Source: Synaphobranchus kaupii
Lineage: Eukaryota; Chordata; Actinopteri; Anguilliformes; Synaphobranchidae
Assembly (NCBI GenBank): GCA_029718625.1
Contig: CM056383.1
Location: 68,846,131-68,910,130 of the forward strand
Direction: 5' to 3'
DNA: 64,000 bases
Below, piece by piece: positions 45,784 to 55,876 of this stretch. Both the position numbers and the translations under genes were made by a program. The notes beneath the pieces were generated by a model. That model saw nothing but the letters and a program-made list of their open reading frames with translations. It had not been told where the DNA came from and did no database searches. Numbering within the stretch: the first letter of the stretch is position 1; every line of letters begins with the position of its first letter.

Positions 45784-48700
45784 CTACAGAGGGTGGAGAG
45801 CAGCCATGTCATAGTGGTAGGACAATACCCAGTATCAATACGCATACGTAACAGTATATATTTCCAAAAACAGCTGTTCTCATTGATGATCGCAACATTT
45901 ATAAATGAAAATGCAATGAAGAGGGAAAAGATTTATCTTCACCTCCGATCCCGAAGGGGCTCTGCCCGTTCACCCCCCTCTGCCTTCCGAGCACCTGTCC
46001 GTAAAAATGCACTAATTTGTGGCCATGCTAGTCTGCGTTTGCCCGATAATTTAGCTTTTGTGTACAAGAAAAAAACACATAAGTTGAATTATAAATCCCT
46101 TGCATTCAGGGTTAGAATGACAGGGGAGCCAGTGGGATACCTCTCTCCTTCTCTTCCTCCCTCCCTCCCTCTCCTCTTCCCTTTCTCTCTCTCCCTCCCT
46201 CTCTCCCTCCTTCCCTCCCTCCCTCTCTCCCTCTCTTCCTCCCTCTCTCCCTCCTCTCTTTCCCTCTCTTCCTCCCTCTGTCCTTCCCTCCCTCCCTCCC
46301 TCCCTCCTTACCTCCCCGCTGTTGGACTCAGAGCTGGAACTGGAGCTGTCCGCACGGCTGCATGTGAGGGAGACGAGCTCAGAGAGTTCTGAGGAGACCC
46401 GAACCCGACTGGAGCAGGACGCTGAAGACTGGGGACGGAGGGACACTCGTATTAACCAATGTTTACCCCTGAGGGGCACTCATATTAACCACTGTTTACC
46501 ACTGAGGGGCACTCATATTAACCACTGTTTACCACTGAGGGGCACTCGTATTAACCACTGTTTACCACTGAGGGGCAGTCATATTAACCACTGTTTACCC
46601 CTGAGGGGCAGTCATATTAACCACTGTTTACCCCTGAGGGGCACTCATATTAACCACTGTTTACCACTGAGGGGCACTCGTATTAACCACTGTTTACCAC
46701 TGAGGGGCACTCATATTAACCACTGTTTACCCCTGAGGGGCACTCATATTAACCACTGTTTACCACTGAGGGGCACTCATATTAACCACTGTTTACCACT
46801 GAGGGGCAGTCATATTAACCACTGTTTACCCCTGAGGGGCACTCATATTAACCACTATTTACCACTGAGGGGCACTCATATTAACCACTGTTTACCACTG
46901 AGGGGCACTCATATTAACCACTGTTTACCCCTGAGGGGCACTCATATTAACCACTGTTTACCACTGAGGGGCACTCATATTAACCACTGTTTACCACTGA
47001 GGGGCAGTCATATTAACCACTGTTTACCCCTGAGGGGCACTCGTATTAACCACTGTTTACCCCTGAGGGGCACTCGTATTAACCACTGTTTACCCCTGAG
47101 GGGCACTCGTATTAACCACTGTTTAACTAGATGTTTTTGTTTGTTTTAAGTAATGACAGTGATTTGTATGCGTGAGTACCTTGCCATTTTTGTATGTTGA
47201 GAAAGTTTTTTTGTTGAGATAAATTTAACACAACTTTATTTATCACAAGGAGGGATTGGTGGGTCGACCCAATGGTTCAAAGCAAAGTGAGCATGGTCTG
47301 GATTTGATACGGACCAGTTCAATGCGTCACTGAACTAAGGTTCATAATTGGATGCACCATTTTAGATGCCTCAAATCAGTTATATTATGCATGTCATTAT
47401 ATTCCAACAATATCCAATAATCCAAATGGGCAAGAGGGCAGGAATTGAGGATGACTCAACTGACTTGCCGTTAAATAGTTTTTTTTTCTTTTTTTGTCCA
47501 TCGATGCCAAGAATTTAATCAATTTGACAATCGGATGTCAACATCAACAGTGCAGCCAAGGCAGTGGCCTTCCCCCTGCATTATTCAAACACTGAACCCA
47601 GTGACACTAGGCTACACTCAGCGCTCTCTCTTCTTGTATGCTCTGATATCAGAATTGATTTCTTACAGACGCTTGTATAGACACATGTTCTCACACTGCC
47701 TTTTCCTGCCCATTGTGTAACCTTTCACCAGACAACTTGATACGTCTGCAGGGTTTAGTTAGCAGTGAAGTTGACTGACAGTCCACATATCAATCTGTGT
47801 AATTACACGGCCTTTGAAGACGATCGTAAATATCTTGGGCACAGCTGCTCACCATTTTTTTAAATGTGGAACGTCCATATTGTTACTCATGAGTTAGTGA
47901 AAGTTAATTGGTTATTGAAACTAGAGAGCATATACTGCCGTCTAATTGGTCAATGGGGTTACCATGATATCATGGAATATACACTTTGTAGTTTTGAACA
48001 AGCAACAGAAATGGACGGACTAATTCCTGATAAAAACGTTTACAGAAGAACAACAACTGTGTGTGAAAATCACTGAGAGAAGAATTTGTCCATCTTACTT
48101 GACTAACAGGCTCTTCTGATATACGACAATGTCTAAAAGGCAGTCTTCATGAGGTCTGATCAGATTCTTACCACAAAGAAACCCTGTTTGAAATTACACT
48201 TATCCGGGTCGCTTCCTGAGGCTTTGGGACAGACTGTTTCCCTGATCCCGAAGTTGAGCATCAGATCGTAAGTGTTCATCCCCACGGGTACGACCTAGAG
48301 GAATAAGATGAGAATTCAAGCAGATGTTTGGGTGATCACGTTACTCTACAGTGCAGTCTGTGAGTATTTGGGCGGTGACAATTTGTGTTGTTTTGACTAC
48401 TCCAGCACACTGGACTTGAAATTAAACAATGGATGTGATCTTAAAGGGCAGACTGTCAGTCTTAATTTGAGTGTAATTAAATCCGTATCAGGTGATCCGT
48501 GTAGGAATTACAGCCCTTTTTATACATAGTTCCCATTAGGATCTGCAATGGCGCAATCTGGAGAATATGTGCAGTGTCAATAATTCCTATTTGCCCTTTG
48601 CAGGTTGACATTGTGAGATGTGTACATGGGTTGTGAAAGAGCTGTGTCATAGTACATATGTACAGTAGATTCAGTTCAAATGAAATACTGAGTGTAGCTG

Positions 48701-49715
48701 TAACGTTCTTATTGACCACAAGAGGGAGTTTGAAGTCGTCGTTGTAATAATACTGTATTATATGCCTAGGTTGTAACATTGCTTAATTGATAAATGTATA
48801 CAGTTACAGACACAGCCAATATCACTCGGCTCTTCGCCATTGATTTTACATTTCCATAGATGTACAATAAATAAATATGTGATGGAAAATATGTTTATAT
48901 TGTTTATATTCTGAGGAGATGACAGACTCACTTTTTTTACGGAGCTGTGGGTTACGCGGTACAGGTTGACTCCAGTAGACTGTCCGTTGATGCTGGCGAG
49001 GGACATGCCAACAGCCTTCTGTGCAATGGGGGCCAGGCCAACCTGGAACAGGGGTACCCCTGTAGAGTCATAGCGAAGCATACAGGTAAGCGTAATTCTA
49101 CCTGTGCGTACCCGTGTCCATTTTGACATTGTCAGTCTATGTCTATCCATATATCACAAGCTACAAGGTTTTTTCTTCCTCTATTTGTCCAAGTCTAACA
49201 TCATGTTACTTTAGAGTTTTGTCCATTGCACTCCCAACAAAACAGATTTCATATGTGGGCCCTTCTCATTTATAATTAAGGTCTGATAATTATTGTAAAG
49301 TACAGCAATTTGCCTTTGCTTAGGTGAAGTGTGAACGATTGAAGTCGAAGCACGCCTTGCAAAATATGTTCCCTGCATTCTGCATTAATTTATAGTAAAT
49401 TAGTTTACGTGTGCTGTAGCCCAGGGAGTATTCATTAAGAAAAGGAAATGGCCAGCGCTCTCAATATAAATATATAATTTTAATAGCAGCAGTGAATCAC
49501 TAAGTGACTGCTGCTATCAAAAATATCTGTTTATATCGAGAGTGCTGTCTGTTTACGTGTCTGCATTCATTTAGCACTTTATTCAGTCCTAGTTTTCAAA
49601 ATATCCCTGTGATGGCAATACAACCGAGACCCCGGGTCAGAGGTCAAACGGCAGCTCACTCACCCGAGCCGCACACAGACTGCAGCAGGACCAGGCAGAG
49701 AACGGCCGCCTTCAT
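45704..49715 (-). CDS. spp2: spp2, secreted phosphoprotein 24 (cystatin-like), 6 exons
   Basis: Secreted phosphoprotein related to cystatins and fetuins. In vertebrates it is made in liver and bone and binds BMP/TGF-beta-type ligands. Exons in transcription order: 49715-49664, 49059-48932, 48294-48172, 46428-46312, 45994-45943, 45783-45704. All introns are GT-AG and phases agree (1, 0, 0, 0, 1), giving 183 residues against 211 in human. Signal peptide MKAAVLCLVLLQSVCGS, then a cystatin-like domain with the diagnostic block LMLNFGIRETVCPKASGSDP and DKCNFKQGFFV, and a second Cys pair in SSASCSSRVRVSSELSELVS/LTC. The four cysteines match the two disulfide loops of SPP24. A Ser-run ending SSSSSSESNSGE follows, the likely phosphorylated segment. 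The two C-terminal exons are less conserved; their calls rest mainly on phase and splice signals plus weak similarity (LG..N..FG). Confidence 0.87.
45943..45994 (-). CDS. spp2: spp2 exon 5 (tentative)
   Basis: Acceptor TTTTTACGGACAG, donor GTGAAG. Codes VLGRQRGVNGQSPFGIG, phase 0 in and 1 out. Weak resemblance to the human segment after the Ser run. Confidence 0.55.
46141..46311. repeat. Polypyrimidine tract next to spp2 exon 4 donor
   Basis: CCCTCCCT-type repeats on the plus strand. Read in the sense of spp2 it is (GGGA)n beginning at the 5' splice site. Confidence 0.9.
46312..46428 (-). CDS. spp2: spp2 exon 4
   Basis: Acceptor CTCCGTCCCCAG, donor GTAAGGAGGG, phase 0-0. Codes SSASCSSRVRVSSELSELVS, LTCSRADSSSSSSESNSGE. 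The second cysteine loop and the Ser-rich segment match SPP24. Confidence 0.88.
46438..47128. repeat. Minisatellite, 33-bp unit, about 21 copies, in spp2 intron 3
   Basis: The unit contains GAGGGGCACTCATATTAACC and ACTGTTTACCACT. The array starts about 10 bases from the exon 4 acceptor. A 275-codon plus-strand frame across it and across exon 4 is an artefact of the unit length. Confidence 0.95.
47129..48171 (-). other. spp2 intron 3, remainder
   Basis: AT-rich intron sequence with no recognised exon or repeat family. Confidence 0.6.
48172..48294 (-). CDS. spp2: spp2 exon 3
   Basis: Acceptor ATTCCTCTAG, donor GTAAGAAT, phase 0-0. Codes VVPVGMNTYDLMLNFGIRET and VCPKASGSDPDKCNFKQGFF-V. IRET.C....DP..C.F is the best match to SPP24. 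Confidence 0.92.
48932..49059 (-). CDS. spp2: spp2 exon 2
   Basis: Acceptor GACTCTACAG, donor GTGAGT. Codes GVPLFQVGLAPIAQKAVGMS and continues LASINGQSTGVNLYRVTHSSVKK, the first helix and strand of the cystatin fold. Confidence 0.85.
49453..49550. repeat. Imperfect inverted repeat in spp2 intron 1
   Basis: CAGCGCTCTCAATATAAATA... AGCAGCAGT and the inverted partner ACTGCTGCT... TATATCGAGAGTGCTG form arms of roughly 40 bases around a short loop. Probably a MITE remnant. Confidence 0.5.
49664..49715 (-). CDS. spp2: spp2 exon 1 coding part (signal peptide)
   Basis: ATG at 49,715 (complement) codes MKAAVLCLVLLQSVCGS, a typical cleavable signal sequence, to a GTGAGTGAG donor (phase 1). Confidence 0.85.
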
Positions 49716-49768
49716 CTTCCTCGTTCGTCGACGACAACAAAAATAATGGCGGACCGCCGTCCTCTCTG

Positions 49769-49777
49769 CTTTAAATA
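49769..49777 (-). promoter_or_regulatory. spp2: TATA-like box of spp2
   Basis: TATTTAAAG on the minus strand, about 55 bases upstream of the ATG, so a start site would fall near 49,745. The flanking sequence is GC-rich. Confidence 0.45.
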
Positions 49778-52687
49778 ACTGCCCCTCTGCCCCGGTGCCC
49801 CGCCCCCGCCCCCGCCCACCTCCCCCCTCATAACACATGACCTTATGTTCTGTTTGTTCCTCTTAGCTTCACATTCAATACAAACAGTATCGATCGACAG
49901 GCAAACAGTCGAGCCTTCCAGAGTGGTACAAAGATCCCTCATCGTGGGTTCTCCCTGAATAAAACTATTTCTACACAAACAGAAATATTAATTTAGCATA
50001 CGGTTAGATTTGTTTTGTCTCAGGATAGAGACGGTCAGTCTGCTTCTGACTCACCTCATTCTACACGAGAGAAATACTCGACTTTAAAAGACGGAGACCT
50101 CTTCTGTCAATCAATGGATTCACTGATTAACAAAAGACCTGCACACGGACAAACTTAACAAATGCTTGTTGCTTGGCATCTTTAATGATGTACTTGAAAT
50201 ACCCAATCATCACAGTTTATTTGAATCAGATAGATCCAGGGTGATGACATCACAGGTCAGAACACCAAGGCCCCTAGTAACCCTCACCATGGAAACTCTG
50301 GACTATTGCCATTCCTGCTTTCCCATGTAGAGGTACTAACAGCAGTGGCCTGTGATTCTGAGATTTATGTACACCTTTCCCCTGCACAGAAGGGATATGC
50401 CCCGCACTCTGGTCTCTCTATTAGAGACGTGTTTGTTCCCAAAACAAACAGCAGCGCTGGTTCCCTGAGCCTCTTTCCCGAAATCTGGAATTCCAGCTGC
50501 AGCCGTGTTAGCCCAGACTGGAAAACTCCACATGGAGGTGACAGGCCTGCCGTCTCAGACTGGAGAATGAATCATTTCCACAAACTGTTTGTGGAAATAA
50601 TTTTATAATGTTCTTTGTGAATTCACATTTTTACGTCGCTGTGAGTTTTCTGCCCCATACTGGTTAACCCTCTGCTGCTTTTGTCTCTTCCTGGTGATTT
50701 TACAGGGCAGGAACCTTTTCCGGAACTCAAGAACTTTTTGCAGAATTCAGGAACTAAGGCCCCTTTTCCACCGCAGGAACCTTTTCCGGAACCCCAGAAC
50801 TAAAGCCCCTTTTCCACCGCAGGAACCTTTTCCGGTACTCTGGAACTAAAGCCCCTTTTCCACCGCAGAAACCTTTTCCGGTACTCTGGAACTAAAGCCC
50901 CTTTTCCACCGCAGAAACCTTTTCCGGTACTCTGGAACTAAAGCCCCTTTTCCACCGCAGAAACCTTTTCCGGTACTCTGGAACTAAAGCCCCTTTTCCA
51001 CCGCAGAAACCTTTTCCGGTACTCTGGAACTAAAGCCCCTTTTCCACCGCAGAAACCTTTTCCGGTACTCTGGAACTAAAGCCCCTTTTCCACCGCAGAA
51101 ACCTTTTCCGGTACTCTGGAACTAAAGCCCCTTTTCCACCGCAGAAACCTTTTCCGGTACTCTGGAACTAAAGCCCCTTTTCCACCGCAGAAACCTTTTC
51201 CGGTACTCTGGAACTAAAGCCCCTTTTCCACCGCAGAAACCTTTTCCGGTACTCTGGAACTAAAGCCCCTTTTCCACCGCAGGAACCTTTTCCGGTACTC
51301 TGGAACTAAAGCCCCTTTTCCACCACAGGAACCTTTTCCGGTACTCTGGAACTAAAGCCCCTTTTCCACCGCAGAAACCTTTTCCGGTACTCTGGAACTA
51401 AAGCCCCTTTTCCACCGCAGGAACCTTTTCCGGTACTCTGGAACTAAAACCAATTTTCCACAGGAGGAATCGGGGCCGATTTTGGTTCCTGGGGCATGGT
51501 TCCTATCCCCATTTTTTTTTGTGAGCTGCTGGCCTGGTTGGTTTCATGCGAATTCAATGAAGTATTTAAGCACACAAACTATTGATTGATTACAGTGCGC
51601 GTGGAATTTGTGTCATTCACTCGACGTCGTTGACAGTGTGAACATCAATGTCCTCCTACCAGAATGCTCAGGATACACTTGCAACCCTTTCACATGATCA
51701 TATGACTCATTATTATGTTTCCAATAAATACATATGCTAATACAGGCTTTCAGAACAAAAATGAGTGAGGCTGGGTATTAATAACCACGTCTTATTATAG
51801 ATCCACTTCTGTAATTCCTAAGCATAAATCTTGTAGAACTTCACTCTGAATTCAGTATCACAACAGATTGTTCCTGAAAGAGCTTTTCCAATTTGAATTG
51901 TGGTTATGGTTATGGGGAGTATTATGAATAGGTTTATTTCCCCAACCATAATCTTGTGTTTGTCTCCATGCAGTGGCCATTCATCTTACTTGCAGTCCAA
52001 AATGCATCTCACTGCACATTCTAACGTGTGTTTTTACCACGCATTCTAACATGCATTTTACTGCACATTCTAATAAAGTTCTAAAGACTGGCGCTTCTTT
52101 GAAATCAAAACCATGATTATTTTGCCTGTTCCCAGACTTTAATTAGAAAACGTAAAACATTTGAGGAAATAAAAAAACACAACATTCTGTGCAGATTAGA
52201 CCTCCATTTCCATAATTTGAGACTTTATTTAGTGCTTTGAAAGCATGTTACATTTAAAATATTTTATACATAAATGCATGTTTTCAGATAATCTTAGTTC
52301 TTCATTTCATTGTATTTGTACACATATGTCTTTCTTGCCTGGCAATACTGGTAAATGAAACTATTCAATAATCAATAAATACTGTTTTGTCAATACCAAT
52401 CCCACCTCATCCGTCCAATCCCACCTCATAAAGTTGATACGGGAAAACATTAAATATCTTTTCTTTGTACTGTTTTCAATTAAATATCTGTAAAAGAGAA
52501 TTTACAAATCACTGCTTTTAAGTACATTTTTGGAATTTGGGTTGTAGAAGCAATTGCAGTATATGATGATAAGGCACACTTTGGTTTGGTTTGGTAATTA
52601 CTACAAACACATTAATCAGTGGAATAACTAAATAAATGCCAAGTAAATGCCTGATTCTTAAATATGTCACTTTCTGCTTATACCAAA
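49778..52687. other. Intergenic region between spp2 and the MARCO-like gene
   Basis: Apart from the 46-bp minisatellite at 50,755-51,455, no gene, exon or RNA was recognised. Confidence 0.55.
50755..51455. repeat. Minisatellite, 46-bp unit, about 15 copies
   Basis: The unit contains AAAGCCCCTTTTCCACCGCA and GAAACCTTTTCCGGTACTCT. The flanks (GGAACCTTTTCCGGAAC; GGTTCCTGGGGCATGG) look like ends of a fish hAT-type repeat, from which the array may have grown. Confidence 0.93.
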
Positions 52688-52812
52688 TGTTATATGATAG
52701 TACCCCCTGACACGCCCTCCAAATGTAAGTAAACATATCTCAAAGCTTATTGGGGAATGTTGTAAATGTCTCAATCAATCAGTCAATCAATCAGTCAGAA
52801 AGTCAGTCAGTG
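52688..52812. repeat. Left copy of about 110-bp direct repeat
   Basis: TATATGATAGTACCCCCTGA... AATGTTGTAAATGTCTCA followed by CAGT/CAAT units. A diverged copy lies at 53,536-53,640, on the other side of the LINE-derived element. Confidence 0.7.
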
Positions 52813-52856
52813 CAGGTGCAGCGCACTGTTAAATACATCACTTGCAGCTTCTGGGT

Positions 52857-53524
52857 AGAATAGAATAACTTTTATTTGCCCTAGCAACAACAGAAAAGAC
52901 ATAGACAGACACACAAACAAACATATCAAACAAAGACATTCAATATAATCATTGCATTAATCAAGCTAATTAAGTGAATTAAAGTGGAATGCAGCCATGG
53001 TTAAAAATAGCCCCCGCTGTCCCGAGATGTCCAGTGTGATGAAGCAGTCCAACACACAAACTCCGCCTCCACGACTTTCCTCCATACACGCAGTGTTGCG
53101 GTCTCTGTCGAAACGGAGCACCGAACTGCGTCAGCCTTCCCAGTCGTCGCCTCACTCCTCCCCTGCATTATCATCTACTTTCTCTTCCCTGGTGGCCTCT
53201 TGAAGACTGCCCGCAGTCCCAGATCAGTCCCGCCATCTTCAACTCCGGTGAATAACGATGGTAAACTTTGTAGCTGCAGTGAATGCGTCTCCATGGTGAC
53301 CACCACAAACAAAATTATCCCGAATATACAATTCGTCAATATTATCAAAACGAGCAGCATGAGTGCCCTGAACAATCTCCAGCCCGCTTCCCCGTCCCAC
53401 AACAGACACGCAGTGCATGAAAAAAACAAGACAAAAGCCAGACACAAAAAATACATTCAAATTAACAAACACGAACGCGAGAGACAGCTGGACTACATGT
53501 CGCCATTACAGCGCCAGGTGGCGT
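52857..53524 (-). mobile_element. LINE-derived, internally deleted element, copy A
   Basis: On the minus strand it ends AATAAAAGTTATTCTATTCT, a LINE-style tail. Further upstream, one frame reads [20 protein letters not shown], the pattern typical of the endonuclease domain of fish L2/CR1-like LINEs. The bulk of the reverse transcriptase is missing, so this is a deletion derivative. A 93-codon hydrophobic frame at 53,175-53,456 lies in its 5' part and is not conserved in copies B and C. Related copies are at 58,588 and 62,107. Confidence 0.6.
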
Positions 53525-53613
53525 ATACCAACAATTATATGATAGTACCCATGGCACGCCTTAAAATGAAAGTAAGCATATCTCAAAGTTTCTTGGAAAA
53601 TGTTGTAAATGCC

Positions 53614-53704
53614 TCAGTCAGTCAGTCAGTCAGTCAGTCAGTCAGTCAGTCAGTCAGTCAGTCAGTCAGTCAGTCAGTCAGTCAGTCAGTCAGTCAGTCA
53701 GTCG
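53614..53704. repeat. (AGTC)n microsatellite
   Basis: About 22 uninterrupted CAGT units directly downstream of the right direct-repeat copy. Confidence 0.97.
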
Positions 53705-53742
53705 TGAATTGGCTAAATGCAATAACAACACTGTGTTGACTG

Positions 53743-53873
53743 TTATGCACATGTGACGCCTACGTCTTCTTGATGGCCACAGTTGTGGACCCCTAAACCA
53801 CTGTGTGGGCATAGGAAGATACTGCTCTCTGTGCCAGTACACTTCAGGTTATCCAACAAGATTCGCCCCGTTC
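53743..53873 (-). CDS. marco: MARCO-like SRCR exon 2 (terminal)
   Basis: Acceptor TTGATCTCAG, phase 1. Reads [43 protein letters not shown] and TAA. It keeps LDN..C.GTE, C, C.H.EDVGV.C but has Leu where the family has Trp in IWLDNV, and lacks the second-half Trp. Confidence 0.9.
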
Positions 53874-55844
53874 CTGAGATCAACAAAGGAGAGAGAGGCA
53901 TGTGTCAGTTAACGCATGAAAATCATGAAAAGGCAGAAAAAAAATGAGGAAACACACAAACGCCTTAAGATTACAGAAAAAGATTAAATGGGTGAAAACA
54001 TTTTATCAGGTTAAAAAAAAAAGCTCAGCATCCAAGATCAGGTTTAAGGCCAGATTTAAAGTAAACTAGAAGATGGCGCACAGTAGCACGGTGCAATTGT
54101 TAAGGTGTTCCAGTTCGACATGTTTTGATATTCACCAAAAATTAATAATTTCTTCCGTTGCTGCTCAAATCAGGCATGATATATACTTTTTTTTAAATTC
54201 TAGCCACTCTTAAGAATTTTTGTCGGTTATTGCAACACCACACGGAACAGTGAGCAGGATATTCGTCCAGCGGCCAGAGATGAGTTCTCCAAAATCCCTA
54301 CAATTAAGGAGCTCATTCCGGAAGTGTAGTGCCACAGAACTGAACCCATGTTGGTCCATGGTTTGCAGTTGGAGGAACATGAGTGCACGCATAGGCCTCA
54401 TAGAGTGGTATAGATTATATGTAAGAACGAATACATTTGTTCTTACACACAACATTTTAAATTTACCAATGTGTATGGCTCACACATGCAAGGTTATGGT
54501 ATCATCTGATGGGTTGCAAATGATCATACTGTCAACATGAACCATTCTTAAGAGTCATATTCACTATAAATATTCACTATTCACTAAAAAGATTTTAACA
54601 TTTAAATAACTAACTTTAAGGCTTAGAGGCCAGAATTGTCACACACAGGGACAAAAAAAAAAAAAGAATGACATTTTGCTACCTACAGCAGGATTCTGTA
54701 CATTGGAGTCGTGCAAAAACCGTCGTAAGGAAAACAAGACCGATAGACTTCAGACAAACCGGTCAAAAACTTAACGTGAGTGAGGAGGGTGGAGAAAAGA
54801 GCTAAACGTGAATGAAACGCTGACATCACAGCATTTGTGGAATAATAAATGCATTCTATGATTCTTGAATGAGTCTTGCAAAAAAAAATAGTACATTTGC
54901 GGGGGAACCCCATCACCCCGCAAATAAGATCCTCATTGCACTGTTTGCACCCTTAAACTTTTCACGTGGCAAATAAAACTTGAATTGAATTGAATCGCTG
55001 TGAAGTAAAAACATTTGTGGAGAAAAATCTGCGGGGCTCTGCATTACTCCTTCGTCATCAGGCGTTTATAATGCTTTATAATGCTTTATAATGCTTTATA
55101 GTGATTAAAGGTATATGGGTAGGCGGAGAGGCGAGTGGTATTACCTGGAGGGGCAGTGAATACGCTGCTGGCTCGGACGTAGCCCAGCATTCGACAGACA
55201 ACCAACCCATCTATGGTGTCGAAATCGTCATCGCAGACCGTCCCCCATTGGCCCTGAGAGAAGACCTCCACCCGACCCCGTGATCCCCCGCCGGCGATCC
55301 TCACGACTATGGAGAGAAGGGGGGGGCAACACTTAAACATACTGTCCTGTGCCACTTAGTATGCATGCTTCTTAGTAGGCGCTTTTATCAGATGTATGGT
55401 ATATGAATGCATACTTTTTTTTGTTTTCAGTATATGTAGTCCCCTGGGATTGAATCCACTTTTGCATTGTTAGCGCAATGCTCTGCCGAGTCATAGGACT
55501 ACTACTTATCTATGCCCACGTGAATAAAGCCAGCCGAGTAAATGGTGGCACGTTTAACCTCTTTTTAATATTATTTAAACATTCTGTGGCACTCTGTGGT
55601 TTTAATTTATTTCCATTTTATTTTTCTATTTAATGAACAAGACTAATGACACGTGGTCACAGTAGTGATGGTTGTCCTATAGTCACAAGTGGGCTATAAC
55701 CCCGAGGACCTGATTGAGCTTATTAGCTATGAAGTGTTGAGCATCGGATGAACTTCTTCACGTTAAGACAGTGTGACTGATTTTAACAAGATGACAGCAG
55801 ACATGGGTCAGATGGACCCCATGTGGTTTTCTACCTAGCCCACA

Positions 55845-55876
<32 letters not shown>

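Noticed and set aside
46322..47149. 275-codon plus-strand frame with a regular 11-residue repeat
   Set aside because: It crosses spp2 exon 4 in antisense and then a 33-bp minisatellite; the repeat period explains it.
50755..51455. Regular 46-bp repeats resembling a CRISPR array
   Set aside because: There are no unique spacers (the whole unit repeats), no cas genes, and the DNA is vertebrate.
53175..53456. 93-residue hydrophobic minus-strand frame with two membrane-like segments
   Set aside because: It lies inside the LINE-derived element, is not shared by the other copies and has no gene context.
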